Position numbers and translations under genes: made by a program. From positions 1-64,000 of the forward strand of contig JAGOPY010000015.1 of NCBI GenBank assembly GCA_017991835.1: a DNA stretch of 64,000 nt. Reading direction: 5' to 3'. A model generated the notes under the pieces. The model saw only the letters and a program-made list of their open reading frames with translations, was not told where the DNA came from and made no database searches. The DNA is from Bacteroidales bacterium (lineage in GTDB: Bacteria > Bacteroidota > Bacteroidia > Bacteroidales > JAGOPY01). Shown one piece after another: positions 8,548-15,853 of the stretch (positions are counted from its first letter, which is position 1; every line of letters begins with the position of its first letter).

Positions 8548-8548
8548 T

Positions 8549-8610
8549 GAACCCACCCCCTATCCCCCTCCCTGATATCAGGGAGGGGGAACTAAAGGGG
8601 GAGGGTTAAA
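8549..8610. repeat. G/C-tract palindromic repeat abutting a start codon
   Basis: The hairpin CCCTCCCTGATATCAGGGAG forms the core, and the element ends in GGGTTAAA directly against the ATG at 8611, so it supplies the translation-initiation region of the next gene. It is nearly identical in flanks to 6021-6080. Confidence 0.75.
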
Positions 8611-9750
8611 ATGACTAACTCAATGGCAACTCTTAAAGTTCTTGTAGTCGACGACGAACCCGGCATCCGTTCGGGGATAATCCGGATCATGCGGAATTTC
8701 AGGGTAGGGTATCCGTTTATGGATGAGGACTTCGATTTTGAAGTGATCGAAGCCGAAACCGGGGAAAGGGCTATCGAGATCATCGAGGCCCAACCGATGG
8801 ATATTATCCTGCTCGACAATAAGTTGCCGGGCATGGACGGCATCGAAGTGCTGGATTATATCAAAAAGAAGGAATATGATGCCCAGGTGATGATGATCAC
8901 CTCCTACGCTTCGCTGGATCTGGCCATAAAGGCCACGAACACAGGCGCTTACAATTTCATGCCGAAGCCGTTTACGCCGGATGAGCTCAAATCGTCGATC
9001 GAAGGGATCACCAAGCATCTCTACCTGAAACGGATGACCCGGAACATGAACCGTGAGGGAAAACAGGTGAGGTTCCAGTTCCTTTCGGTGTTGTCGCATG
9101 AGCTCAAATCACCGATCAACGCCGTGGAAGGTTATCTGAAGATCATGAAAGAGCGCCAGGTGGGCGATAACCTTGCCGATTACGACACCATGATCGACCG
9201 ATCGCTCGAACGTATCAAAGGAATGCGAAACCTGATCATGGACCTGATGGACCTGACCAGGCTGGAATCGGGAAAGAAGGTGCGGGAGATGAAAAAAGTC
9301 GACCTCAACCAGGTGGCCAGGATCGCGATGGACACCATGGAGCCGATGGCGATTCAAAAAAATGTAAAGATGTATCTCGATGCCCCGGAGAATTTAACGA
9401 TGGTGGGCGATCCCGATGAAATTGAGATCATCGTGAACAACCTGGTGTCGAATGCCGTTAAGTACAACCGGGAAGGAGGTTCGGTCAATGTCATGATGCG
9501 TCAATCCTCATCATCTTTAAATATTACTGTAGAAGATACAGGAATTGGAATGAGCGAAGATGACATCAAGCTTCTTTTCCAGGAGTTTGTAAGAATTAAA
9601 AATGAAAAAACGAAACTGATCACCGGCAGCGGACTTGGCCTATCGATCGTGAAGAAACTCGTGGAAGAAACATACAAAGGCACAATTAACGTCAAAAGCC
9701 AGCCGGATGTGGGCAGCACTTTTGTGGTTGTGCTGCCACTAATCCAGTGA
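8611..9750 (+). CDS. Response regulator-histidine kinase hybrid
   Basis: A 379-residue protein with an N-terminal receiver (VLVVDDEPG, phospho-acceptor in ILLDNKLPG, lysine in MPKPF; about residues 6-130). A HisKA segment follows (H-box FLSVLSHELKSP, histidine near 162), then an ATPase domain with NNLVSNAVKYN, DTGIGMS and GSGLGLS. It has no membrane segments. The receiver probably controls its own kinase, making it an intermediate in a relay with the sensor kinase at 6089. Start could be 8611 or the second ATG at 8623; the receiver begins right after the second. Confidence 0.88.
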   Translation: MTNSMATLKVLVVDDEPGIRSGIIRIMRNFRVGYPFMDEDFDFEVIEAETGERAIEIIEAQPMDIILLDNKLPGMDGIEVLDYIKKKEYDAQVMMITSYASLDLAIKATNTGAYNFMPKPFTPDELKSSIEGITKHLYLKRMTRNMNREGKQVRFQFLSVLSHELKSPINAVEGYLKIMKERQVGDNLADYDTMIDRSLERIKGMRNLIMDLMDLTRLESGKKVREMKKVDLNQVARIAMDTMEPMAIQKNVKMYLDAPENLTMVGDPDEIEIIVNNLVSNAVKYNREGGSVNVMMRQSSSSLNITVEDTGIGMSEDDIKLLFQEFVRIKNEKTKLITGSGLGLSIVKKLVEETYKGTINVKSQPDVGSTFVVVLPLIQ

Positions 9751-9759
9751 ATAAAGAAT

Positions 9760-9825
9760 AATGAATAGTGAATAATAATAATCCGTGGTCATCCGTCGCA
9801 TCCGCGTCATCCGCGTGCTATAAAT
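9760..9825. repeat. Simple repeats before hydG
   Basis: Short tandem words (GAATAGTGAATAATAATAAT, and CATCCGCGT twice) fill the 83-base spacer between the hybrid kinase and hydG. No promoter was recognised. Confidence 0.4.
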
Positions 9826-9833
9826 AGAATAAA

Positions 9834-11264
9834 ATGAAATTCCAACCTCAACAATATAACCTCCCGGACGAGCGGATGAAGCCTTTCATCGATCCCGATG
9901 AAATCAGTTCTCTGCTCGCCCGCTCTTTTCCAACCCGGGAGCAGGTCAGGGAAGTTCTCGCAAAAGCCCTGGCCAAGAACCGCCTCTCCATGGAGGAAAC
10001 CGCCATCCTGGTCAATGCCACTGACCCTCAACTTGTTGAAGAAATTAAAGCTGCTGCCAGGAAACTTAAAAAAGACGTTTATGGTGAACGAATTGTCCTT
10101 TTCGCTCCGCTTTACGTCGGGAATTATTGTGTAAATAACTGCAAATACTGTGGTTTTGCGGCTTCCAACCGGAAAGCGCTCAGGAAGACTTTAACCAACG
10201 AAGAACTGGTCAGAAACGTCGAAGCCCTCGAGGAAAACGGCCAGAAGCGGCTCATCCTGGTCTATGGCGAGCATCCTTCCTATACCCCCGAATATATTGC
10301 CGAAACAGTTAGAACGGTTTACAATGTAAAAAAGGGCAGGGGAGAGATCAGGAGGGTCAATATCAATGCTGCCCCGCTGGATATTGAAGGTTTCAGGACC
10401 GTCAAAGAGGCCGGGATCGGTACGTACCAGATCTTCCAGGAAACATATCATCCGGAAACCTATAAAAAATACCATACCGGAGGATTTAAAAGAGATTACG
10501 AAAATCGCCTGACATCGCTCGACCGCGCACAGGAAGCCGGTCTGGATGATGTCGGCATTGGTGTTCTGTTTGGTTTGTATGAATGGCGATACGAGGTGTT
10601 GGCGTTGGTTCGCCACGCCAACCACCTCGAAGCCGTTTACAACGTCGGGCCGCACACCATCTCCTTTCCGCGATTGCAGTTTGCATCGGAATATGAAATA
10701 TCGGGCGACTGGCTCGTGAGCGATGATGATTTCACGAAGCTGGTAGCCATTCTCCGCCTGGCCGTTCCTTACACCGGGCTGATCCTGACCGCACGCGAAC
10801 CGGAACATATCCGCCGCGAAGTCCTGCAGTTCGGCGTTTCGCAGATCGATGCCGGTACTAAGCTCGAGATCGGCGCTTATGCGGAAGAAGAACTCCCTAC
10901 AGCACAAAATCCTGATAAAGAGCAGTTTCTGATCAACGATAACCGTTCTCTCCGCGAAGTGATCGACGAACTCCTGGACGAAGGCTTTATCCCGTCATTC
11001 TGCACCGCCTGCTACCGGAAAGGCAGGACAGGCGAGCATTTCATGGAATTTTCCGTCCCGGGATTTATAAAAAGATATTGTACACCCAACGCCTTGCTCA
11101 CCCTGGCCGAATACCTGGAAGATTATGCTCCAGCGCAAACGGCTGAGAAAGGCTGGAAACTTATACTGAAGAATCTGGAAGAAGAAGTTGATCCGAAGTT
11201 TACACAGGAAGTGAGGAACAGGTTGGAACGGATCAGGGCAGGGGAAAGGGATCTTTATTTCTAA
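9834..11264 (+). CDS. hydG: H-cluster radical SAM maturase HydG
   Basis: HydG cleaves tyrosine to supply the CO and cyanide ligands of the H-cluster. The 476-residue protein has the radical-SAM motif CVNNCKYC (Cys99, 103, 106, CX3CX2C) and the C-terminal auxiliary-cluster motif CX2CX22C (Cys390, 393 and the cysteine in KRYCTPN) that binds the dangler iron. The conserved CTACYRKGRTG is present. Length and motifs are those of HydG and separate it from ThiH. It is followed by hydE and hydF, so the full maturation set is next to the structural genes. Confidence 0.97.
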   Translation: MKFQPQQYNLPDERMKPFIDPDEISSLLARSFPTREQVREVLAKALAKNRLSMEETAILVNATDPQLVEEIKAAARKLKKDVYGERIVLFAPLYVGNYCVNNCKYCGFAASNRKALRKTLTNEELVRNVEALEENGQKRLILVYGEHPSYTPEYIAETVRTVYNVKKGRGEIRRVNINAAPLDIEGFRTVKEAGIGTYQIFQETYHPETYKKYHTGGFKRDYENRLTSLDRAQEAGLDDVGIGVLFGLYEWRYEVLALVRHANHLEAVYNVGPHTISFPRLQFASEYEISGDWLVSDDDFTKLVAILRLAVPYTGLILTAREPEHIRREVLQFGVSQIDAGTKLEIGAYAEEELPTAQNPDKEQFLINDNRSLREVIDELLDEGFIPSFCTACYRKGRTGEHFMEFSVPGFIKRYCTPNALLTLAEYLEDYAPAQTAEKGWKLILKNLEEEVDPKFTQEVRNRLERIRAGERDLYF

Positions 11265-11640
11265 GATTTTTACTCCAACGACTAAAGCCGTTGGTTCCGG
11301 GAACATAAAACAACCGACGGCTTTAGTCGTCGGAAGAAAATGATAGCAACCGACGGCTTCAAAGGAAAGGTCAGCAGTCCGACGGGCCAGGGCCAGCAGT
11401 CCGAGAGGAAGGGTCAGCAGTCCGACGGGCCAGGGCCAGCAGTCCGACGGGTAAACCCATCGGTTATAAGGTAAGTAGATTTCGCCGTAGGCGATATGCT
11501 ACTGTAGCAGGAGCGATTGTAAGAAATAATAATTCCCCGTAGGGGATAAACAATAAAAATGGAACCGATGGGTTTACCCGTCGGAGCACGAACACAAAAC
11601 CGGATGGGTTTACCCGTCGGAGCACTTAAAAACAGCAGTA
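11265..11640. repeat. Repeat-packed spacer between hydG and hydE
   Basis: A 376-base spacer with no gene. It holds inverted elements of the type CCGACGGCTTTAGTCGTCGG (about 11316) and its partner CCAACG...CGTTGG (about 11276). Several GGCCAGCAGTCCGACGGG-like units follow (11370-11450). There are two GTA-loop hairpins, TCGCC-GTA-GGCGA (11482-11494) and TCCCC-GTA-GGGGA (11534-11546), and two copies of GGGTTTACCCGTCGGAGCAC (about 11568-11630). Confidence 0.75.
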
Positions 11641-12735
11641 ATGAAAACCGTGGTCGATAACATCCTAGCAAAGAACGTCATGGAAAAGGACGACCTCATC
11701 TATTTGCTTTCCACGAAGGAAGACCGCGAGAAGCACGCCCTGTATCGCAAGGCCAACCTGGTGAAGAAAGAATACTGCGGCAATGTGGTCTACCTGAGAG
11801 GATTGATCGAGCTGTCGAATATTTGCCGGAAAGATTGCCATTACTGCGGAATAAGGAAGAGCAATGATAAAGTGACCCGCTACACCCTGCCCGAAGATGA
11901 GGTGATCGACAAAGCCATGTTCGCCCTGCGGAGGGATTTCGGCTCGGTGGTGATTCAGTCAGGGGAAAGAACAGACAAGGTTTTTATAGAGTCGCTCACC
12001 CGGATGATCAAAGAGATCAGGGAACGATCGGAAGGCACGCTCGGGATAACGCTGAGTTGCGGTGAACAAAGCCTGGAAACCTACCAGCAATGGTTCGATG
12101 CGGGCGCTCACCGGTATTTGCTACGAATTGAGACCTCATCCGAAGAACTTTTCCGGAAAATACATCCCGACAATGAATTCCACCGGTATGAGGATCGTAT
12201 GCAGGCGCTGGAGAACCTGCGCAAAGCCGGCTTCCAGACAGGCACCGGGGTGATGATCGGGCTTCCGGGACAGACTTTCGAGAACCTCGCCGACGATTTG
12301 CTGTTTTTCCGCAGCTTCGATATCGATATGATCGGCATGGGGCCCTATATTCCGCATGCCGACGCACCGATGGCAGGGTGGAAAACCAGGCTATTGAAAC
12401 CGGCCGACCGCTTCGAGCTGAGCCTGCGCATGATCGCCCTGGCACGGATCATGCTGAAAGATGTTAACATTGCTGCATCAACTGCTTTGCAGACATTGGA
12501 CCCCGACGGCCGGATCAAGGCGATCCTGGCCGGGGCCAATGTGTTCATGCCGAACATGACGCCGAAGATCTATGCCGGCGATTACAATCTCTATGAAGGC
12601 AAACCCCAGGTGATGGACGACCCGATGATCATCGTGAATGAACTGGAAAAGAGGCTGAGAGGGCTGGGAGAATCGATCGGCTACGGCAAGTGGGGCGATT
12701 CGAAGCATTTCTTTAAGAGAGTTATTAAGAATTGA
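11641..12735 (+). CDS. hydE: H-cluster radical SAM maturase HydE
   Basis: HydE acts in building the dithiolate bridge of the H-cluster. The 364-residue protein shows CRKDCHYC (Cys62, 66, 69, CX3CX2C) and the BioB-like TIM-barrel features expected of the family. Examples are QSGERTD, the LRIETSSEE segment, and TGVMIGLPGQT. It lies after the repeat-rich spacer and 123 bases before hydF. Family assignment is firm because hydG and hydF are adjacent. Confidence 0.96.
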   Translation: MKTVVDNILAKNVMEKDDLIYLLSTKEDREKHALYRKANLVKKEYCGNVVYLRGLIELSNICRKDCHYCGIRKSNDKVTRYTLPEDEVIDKAMFALRRDFGSVVIQSGERTDKVFIESLTRMIKEIRERSEGTLGITLSCGEQSLETYQQWFDAGAHRYLLRIETSSEELFRKIHPDNEFHRYEDRMQALENLRKAGFQTGTGVMIGLPGQTFENLADDLLFFRSFDIDMIGMGPYIPHADAPMAGWKTRLLKPADRFELSLRMIALARIMLKDVNIAASTALQTLDPDGRIKAILAGANVFMPNMTPKIYAGDYNLYEGKPQVMDDPMIIVNELEKRLRGLGESIGYGKWGDSKHFFKRVIKN

Positions 12736-12744
12736 AAATATAGA

Positions 12745-12850
12745 GATTCCGGCTTACGCCGGGATGACGGATGCCGCGCCGCTTTTCTTTCTATATAGCA
12801 AGCATCGTCATTCCGATCCGCCGAAGGCGGAGAGGAAACTGTAAGTTAAA
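12745..12850. repeat. Paired inverted elements between hydE and hydF
   Basis: Two imperfect hairpins face each other. One is ATTCCGGCTTACGCCGGGAT (about 12749) and the other is TCCGCC-GAA-GGCGGA (about 12818), flanked by matching ATGACG / CGTCAT words. They look like a BIME-style pair of dispersed repeats. Confidence 0.6.
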
Positions 12851-12858
12851 ACAAAACA

Positions 12859-14073
12859 ATGAAAGCAGACAAAGGACGTGAACTCAAGCCGCATATCGGC
12901 ATATTCGGCAGGCGCAACAACGGGAAAAGCTCCCTGATCAACGCCCTGGCCGGGCAGGACGTAGCCATCGTCTCCGCGCAGCCCGGCACCACCACCGACC
13001 CGGTGCGCAAATCGGTCGAGATCTTCGGCATTGGCCCGGTTATCCTGGTCGACACAGCCGGTATCGATGACTCTGGCGACCTGGGCGAGCTGCGCATCCG
13101 CAAAACCCTCCAGGTGATCAAGGCCATCGACCTGGCCATCATCGTTATTACGGATAATTCTATCAGTCAATTTGAAAATGAGTTAATCCGGCAATTTGGA
13201 AATTATGAAGTTCCCTATATTTTCGTTCATAATAAATCGGATCTGGTTGAATTATCGGAAGAAACCAGGAAGATCGTACAGAAAGAATTCACCACGGATA
13301 TCACAGATTTCTCCACCTTAAATCCGGCGAATAAAGAACAACTGATCGGGATGATCATCCGCCACATGCCCGAAACGGCGTACACCAGCCGGTCGCTGCT
13401 GGGCGGATTACTGAACCGCGGGGATATTGTGATGCTCATCACCCCGATCGACAACGAAGCGCCTGAGGGCAGGATGATATTGCCGCAGGTGCAGGCGATC
13501 CGCGACGTGCTCGACAACGACTGCATCAACGTGGTACTAAAAGAGACCGAGGTGGAGCACTTCCTGAAAACCACCGGCATCAAGCCCCGGCTAGCCATTA
13601 CCGACAGCCAGATGTTCGGCCGCATCGACAAGGTGATCCCGAGAGACATTCCGCTGACCGGCTTCAGCGTGCTGCTGGCCCGACACAAGGGCCCGTTCGA
13701 CAAATACATGGAAGGGACGCCGAAGATCGATGCCCTGAAGGACGGCGACCGGGTGCTGATCCTGGAAAGCTGCACGCACCAGGTGAACTGCGACGACATC
13801 GGCCGGTACAAAATCCCGAACTGGCTTAGTGAATATACGGGCAAGAAGCTGGAATTCGATGTGGTTGCCGGGCTCGACAGCTTTGAAAGCGATTTCAGCA
13901 AATACGCACTTATTGTTCAGTGCGGCGGCTGCATGATCACCCGCAAGCAGGTCCACAGCCGGCTGAGAGAAGCGATTGAAGCAGGAATCCCGATTACAAA
14001 TTACGGGATGGCGATTGCATGGACGAAGGGAATCTACGGCAGGGCGATAGAGCCTTTCGTTGATAGGTATTGA
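12859..14073 (+). CDS. hydF: H-cluster maturation GTPase HydF
   Basis: HydF is the scaffold that receives the precursor from HydE and HydG and delivers it to HydA. The GTPase motifs are GRRNNGKSS (17-25), DTAG (65-68) and NKSD (125-128). The C-terminal cluster-binding domain has CTH near residue 305 and CGGC near 354. Many HydF proteins have a histidine before the CXXC pair; here it is glutamine (VQCGGC), so the fourth cluster ligand may differ. Length 404 is normal. It ends the hydrogenase locus; a palindromic element follows at once. Confidence 0.95.
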   Translation: MKADKGRELKPHIGIFGRRNNGKSSLINALAGQDVAIVSAQPGTTTDPVRKSVEIFGIGPVILVDTAGIDDSGDLGELRIRKTLQVIKAIDLAIIVITDNSISQFENELIRQFGNYEVPYIFVHNKSDLVELSEETRKIVQKEFTTDITDFSTLNPANKEQLIGMIIRHMPETAYTSRSLLGGLLNRGDIVMLITPIDNEAPEGRMILPQVQAIRDVLDNDCINVVLKETEVEHFLKTTGIKPRLAITDSQMFGRIDKVIPRDIPLTGFSVLLARHKGPFDKYMEGTPKIDALKDGDRVLILESCTHQVNCDDIGRYKIPNWLSEYTGKKLEFDVVAGLDSFESDFSKYALIVQCGGCMITRKQVHSRLREAIEAGIPITNYGMAIAWTKGIYGRAIEPFVDRY

Positions 14074-14076
14074 TCA

Positions 14077-14174
14077 AACGAACAGACGATCAATCGATCA
14101 GACGATCGGCGATGTGATTTGGAAAATTAAATTTAACATCGCAGATCGATTGATCATCGTTCGGTAATCATTTT
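14077..14174. repeat. Palindromic element, left copy, flanking the four-helix gene
   Basis: An element of about 95 bp with long inverted arms (14079-14099 against 14144-14163, built on GATCGATTGATC) and an inner pair GCGATGT / ACATCGC. A second copy (about 80 bp, roughly 85% identical by eye) is at 14739-14820 beyond the gene. It ends at the stop codon of the four-helix-bundle gene and may act as a terminator between the convergent hydF and that gene. Confidence 0.7.
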
Positions 14175-14538
14175 ACTTCTGCGAGCTCGCATTTTTTCTT
14201 GCGGTCTCTACCGCCCGGTAAAAGATCCGGATCAGTTCGTCACTTTCATCTAGGGCTTTCTGCAATTTTTCCGGAACATTGCAGATATTGGCTTTTTGAA
14301 TGATCGTCAGATTATAGCCCGATTCTCGCAGTTCCTTGAGTACAAGACTTGTTTTATGGATAAAATCTTTCCTTGATTCCGCGCTTTGCGCTTCAGCATA
14401 ATTCAATGCAGCACTTGTCCCTGAGCGGGCTAACTGATTGACCAGATTCGTCCCGATAAAACCACTGTCGATGTTTTCACACACCTCATAAAGCATCATA
14501 GCAAAGCTGATAAGCCTATCTTCCATTTCTTTTTTCAT
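14173..14538 (-). CDS. Four-helix-bundle protein (S23 / IVP family)
   Basis: A 121-residue all-helical protein of the family first seen in 23S rRNA intervening sequences. Typical features are NLVNQLARSGTSAALNYAEAQ, FIHKTSLVLKELRESGYNL and the C-terminal LIRIFYRAVETARKN. The cellular role of free-standing members is not established; a relation to the Avd accessory protein of diversity-generating retroelements is known, but no reverse transcriptase is nearby. The gene is bracketed by copies of one palindromic element and by the 49-bp tandem repeats, and has the shared leader module at 14551, all signs of a mobile unit. Confidence 0.85.
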   Translation of the reverse strand: MKKEMEDRLISFAMMLYEVCENIDSGFIGTNLVNQLARSGTSAALNYAEAQSAESRKDFIHKTSLVLKELRESGYNLTIIQKANICNVPEKLQKALDESDELIRIFYRAVETARKNASSQK

Positions 14539-14550
14539 AGTGTTTTTATT

Positions 14551-14605
14551 TGTTTATCCGGTTTTTGAATCAAAAATACCCGGTCGGATGAAAATATTTT
14601 TTAAT
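14551..14605 (-). promoter_or_regulatory. Shared leader module, copy B
   Basis: This is the second copy of the module at 561-614. On the minus strand it reads ACCGGGTATTTTTG, which contains a Bacteroidota -7 element (TATTTTTG), and it lies just upstream of the four-helix gene. That supports a promoter role in this copy. Confidence 0.5.
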
Positions 14606-14627
14606 GAAAGAGCTATCTAGCTCAGAA

Positions 14628-14756
14628 ACAGGCGATAGGACGATCAGACGATCGATGAAAGAAATTGAACTAGGGAACAGGCGATAGGACGATCAGACGA
14701 TCGATGAAAGAAATTGAACTAGGGAACAGGCGATAGGACGATCAGACGATCGGCGA
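14628..14756. repeat. 49-bp tandem repeat, three units
   Basis: ACAGGCGATAGGACGATCAG starts units at about 14628, 14677 and 14726; the third runs into the right copy of the palindromic element. The unit itself is made of GACGATC words related to the arms of that element. Confidence 0.8.
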
Positions 14757-14859
14757 TTTAATATGGAAAATCAAATTTTACATCGTCGATCGCTTGATCA
14801 TCGTTCGGCTGATCATTTTCCATCGTCGATCGTTTGATCATCGTTCGGCTGATCATTTT
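14739..14859. repeat. Palindromic element, right copy, with duplicated arm
   Basis: The copy at 14739-14820 matches 14095-14174; its right arm is duplicated once more with a 40-base period (14781-14819 and 14821-14859). It closes the repeat-flanked unit around the four-helix gene and touches the end of the Crp-family gene. Confidence 0.7.
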
Positions 14860-14873
14860 GATCGCCCAACTGC

Positions 14874-15539
14874 CTACTGCCCAACTTCTCTGAGCTTTCT
14901 CCGGTCGAGTATCCTAACCACCTTCCTGTCAACCGAAATCATCCCTTCGTCGGACATTTCGCCCATGGCGCGGGCCAGTGAAGGCCGCGTCACGCCGAAT
15001 TGCTCGGCCAGGTCGCTCTGGGTAAGGGGAAGTTCGATCAGGTCTTTGTCGGGTCCGGCAAGTGAAAGAAGATACTGGGCGATTTTTCCTTTTATCGTTT
15101 TGAAAGATAAGAATTTGAGCTTATTTGCCAGAATTTGGGTATGTCCGGAAATGACATTCAGGAAGTTCTGCATCAGGCGGATATCGGCCTGCAGCATCTT
15201 CATGAAATCGTATTTCGGTATGTAAAGCAATTTTGTCCTTTCGTTCGCCATCACATTTACCGGGAATTTGTTCTGTTTCCCGAAAATAAAGGCCGAAGCG
15301 AGCGGGTATGGTGCCCGGATATCGTCGATCTTGATGATCTTTCCCGAGAAATCGACCATTTCCCCTTTCACACTCCCTTCGAGAACGATGATCAGGAAGT
15401 TCACCGGTTCTCCGCTGAAAGCGGCTATGTCGCCCACTTCATAGTTTTTAGTAAAGCAGTGGCACCTTTGAAAGAGCTTCTCCAGTTCCTCTTCAGAAAG
15501 TCCGGTAAATATCGGGCTATTTATTAGTGCCTGATACAT
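14874..15539 (-). CDS. Crp/Fnr-family transcriptional regulator
   Basis: A 221-residue regulator with an N-terminal cyclic-nucleotide-binding-like barrel (about 1-120), a dimer helix and a C-terminal winged helix (QSDLAEQFGVTRPSLARAMG, about 170-190). No N-terminal cysteine cluster is seen, so it is not a classical iron-sulfur FNR. It is divergent from a ferredoxin/DUF438/nrf gene series, and the spacer has the palindrome TGTAAC-N4-GTTACA, the shape expected for this family. By position it is the likely controller of the nitrite/NO genes and of itself, comparable to HcpR-like regulators; the effector is unknown. Confidence 0.9.
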   Translation of the reverse strand: MYQALINSPIFTGLSEEELEKLFQRCHCFTKNYEVGDIAAFSGEPVNFLIIVLEGSVKGEMVDFSGKIIKIDDIRAPYPLASAFIFGKQNKFPVNVMANERTKLLYIPKYDFMKMLQADIRLMQNFLNVISGHTQILANKLKFLSFKTIKGKIAQYLLSLAGPDKDLIELPLTQSDLAEQFGVTRPSLARAMGEMSDEGMISVDRKVVRILDRRKLREVGQ

Positions 15540-15552
15540 TTCTATGCTTATT

Positions 15553-15645
15553 GAGATGGCATCTCTTTTATATGGAGCTCCTTCCGGAAAACCTTATCAT
15601 TCTAACAATAGAAAACAAAAATAGTGAAATTTGAGATGCCATCTC
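15553..15645. repeat. Two palindromes GAGATGGCATCTC / GAGATGCCATCTC
   Basis: The palindromes occupy 15553-15565 and 15633-15645 and are reverse complements of each other. The first lies in the leader of the Crp gene, the second between its predicted -7 and -33 boxes. They resemble the in-frame elements in two downstream genes (GGGATGGCGTCCC, GAGATGGAGTCTC). They may be operators or dispersed repeats. Confidence 0.6.
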
Positions 15646-15648
15646 GAA
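15616..15648 (-). promoter_or_regulatory. Predicted promoter of the Crp-family gene
   Basis: On the minus strand, TATTTTTG (15616-15623) fits the TAnnTTTG -7 element, with a weak TTCG (15645-15648) 21 bases upstream where TTTG is expected. The GAGATGCCATCTC palindrome fills the spacer. Confidence 0.45.
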
Positions 15649-15652
15649 TTGT

Positions 15653-15668
15653 TGTAACATTTGTTACA
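15653..15668. promoter_or_regulatory. Predicted Crp-family operator TGTAAC-N4-GTTACA
   Basis: A perfect inverted repeat with six-base arms and a four-base spacer, the symmetry of Crp/Fnr operators. Its centre (15660.5) is about 42 bases upstream of the start site predicted from the -7 element TATTTTTG at 15690-15697. That is the position for a class II activator on the ferredoxin operon. It lies near -50 for the divergent regulator promoter. Confidence 0.65.
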
Positions 15669-15689
15669 TCCTGTTCTAAAGTTGAAGGC

Positions 15690-15697
15690 TATTTTTG
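15690..15697 (+). promoter_or_regulatory. Predicted -7 element for the ferredoxin operon
   Basis: TATTTTTG matches TAnnTTTG. No TTTG -33 element is found at 19-21 bases upstream, consistent with an activator-dependent promoter using the palindrome at 15653. Confidence 0.45.
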
Positions 15698-15717
15698 TTG
15701 CCGGAAGTTTTAAGACT

Positions 15718-15850
15718 CACCACAAATTACACAGAGTTGCACATAGTAACACAGAGTAAAAAACACTAACGCGAGCGCAGCGAGCCAATGACACGAACGA
15801 AGTGAGTAAATGACCACTTAATGACGCGAGCGCAGCGAGCTAATGACCAT
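15718..15850. repeat. Simple and direct repeats in the ferredoxin leader
   Basis: CACAGAGT words (15730-15760) recur at 16722-16760. A direct repeat ACGCGAGCGCAGCGAGC occurs at about 15769 and 15822, just before the start codon. Confidence 0.55.
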
Positions 15851-15853
15851 AAT

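Noticed and set aside
14173..14538. Diversity-generating retroelement suggested by the Avd-like four-helix protein
   Set aside because: No reverse transcriptase, variable-region gene or template repeat is visible.
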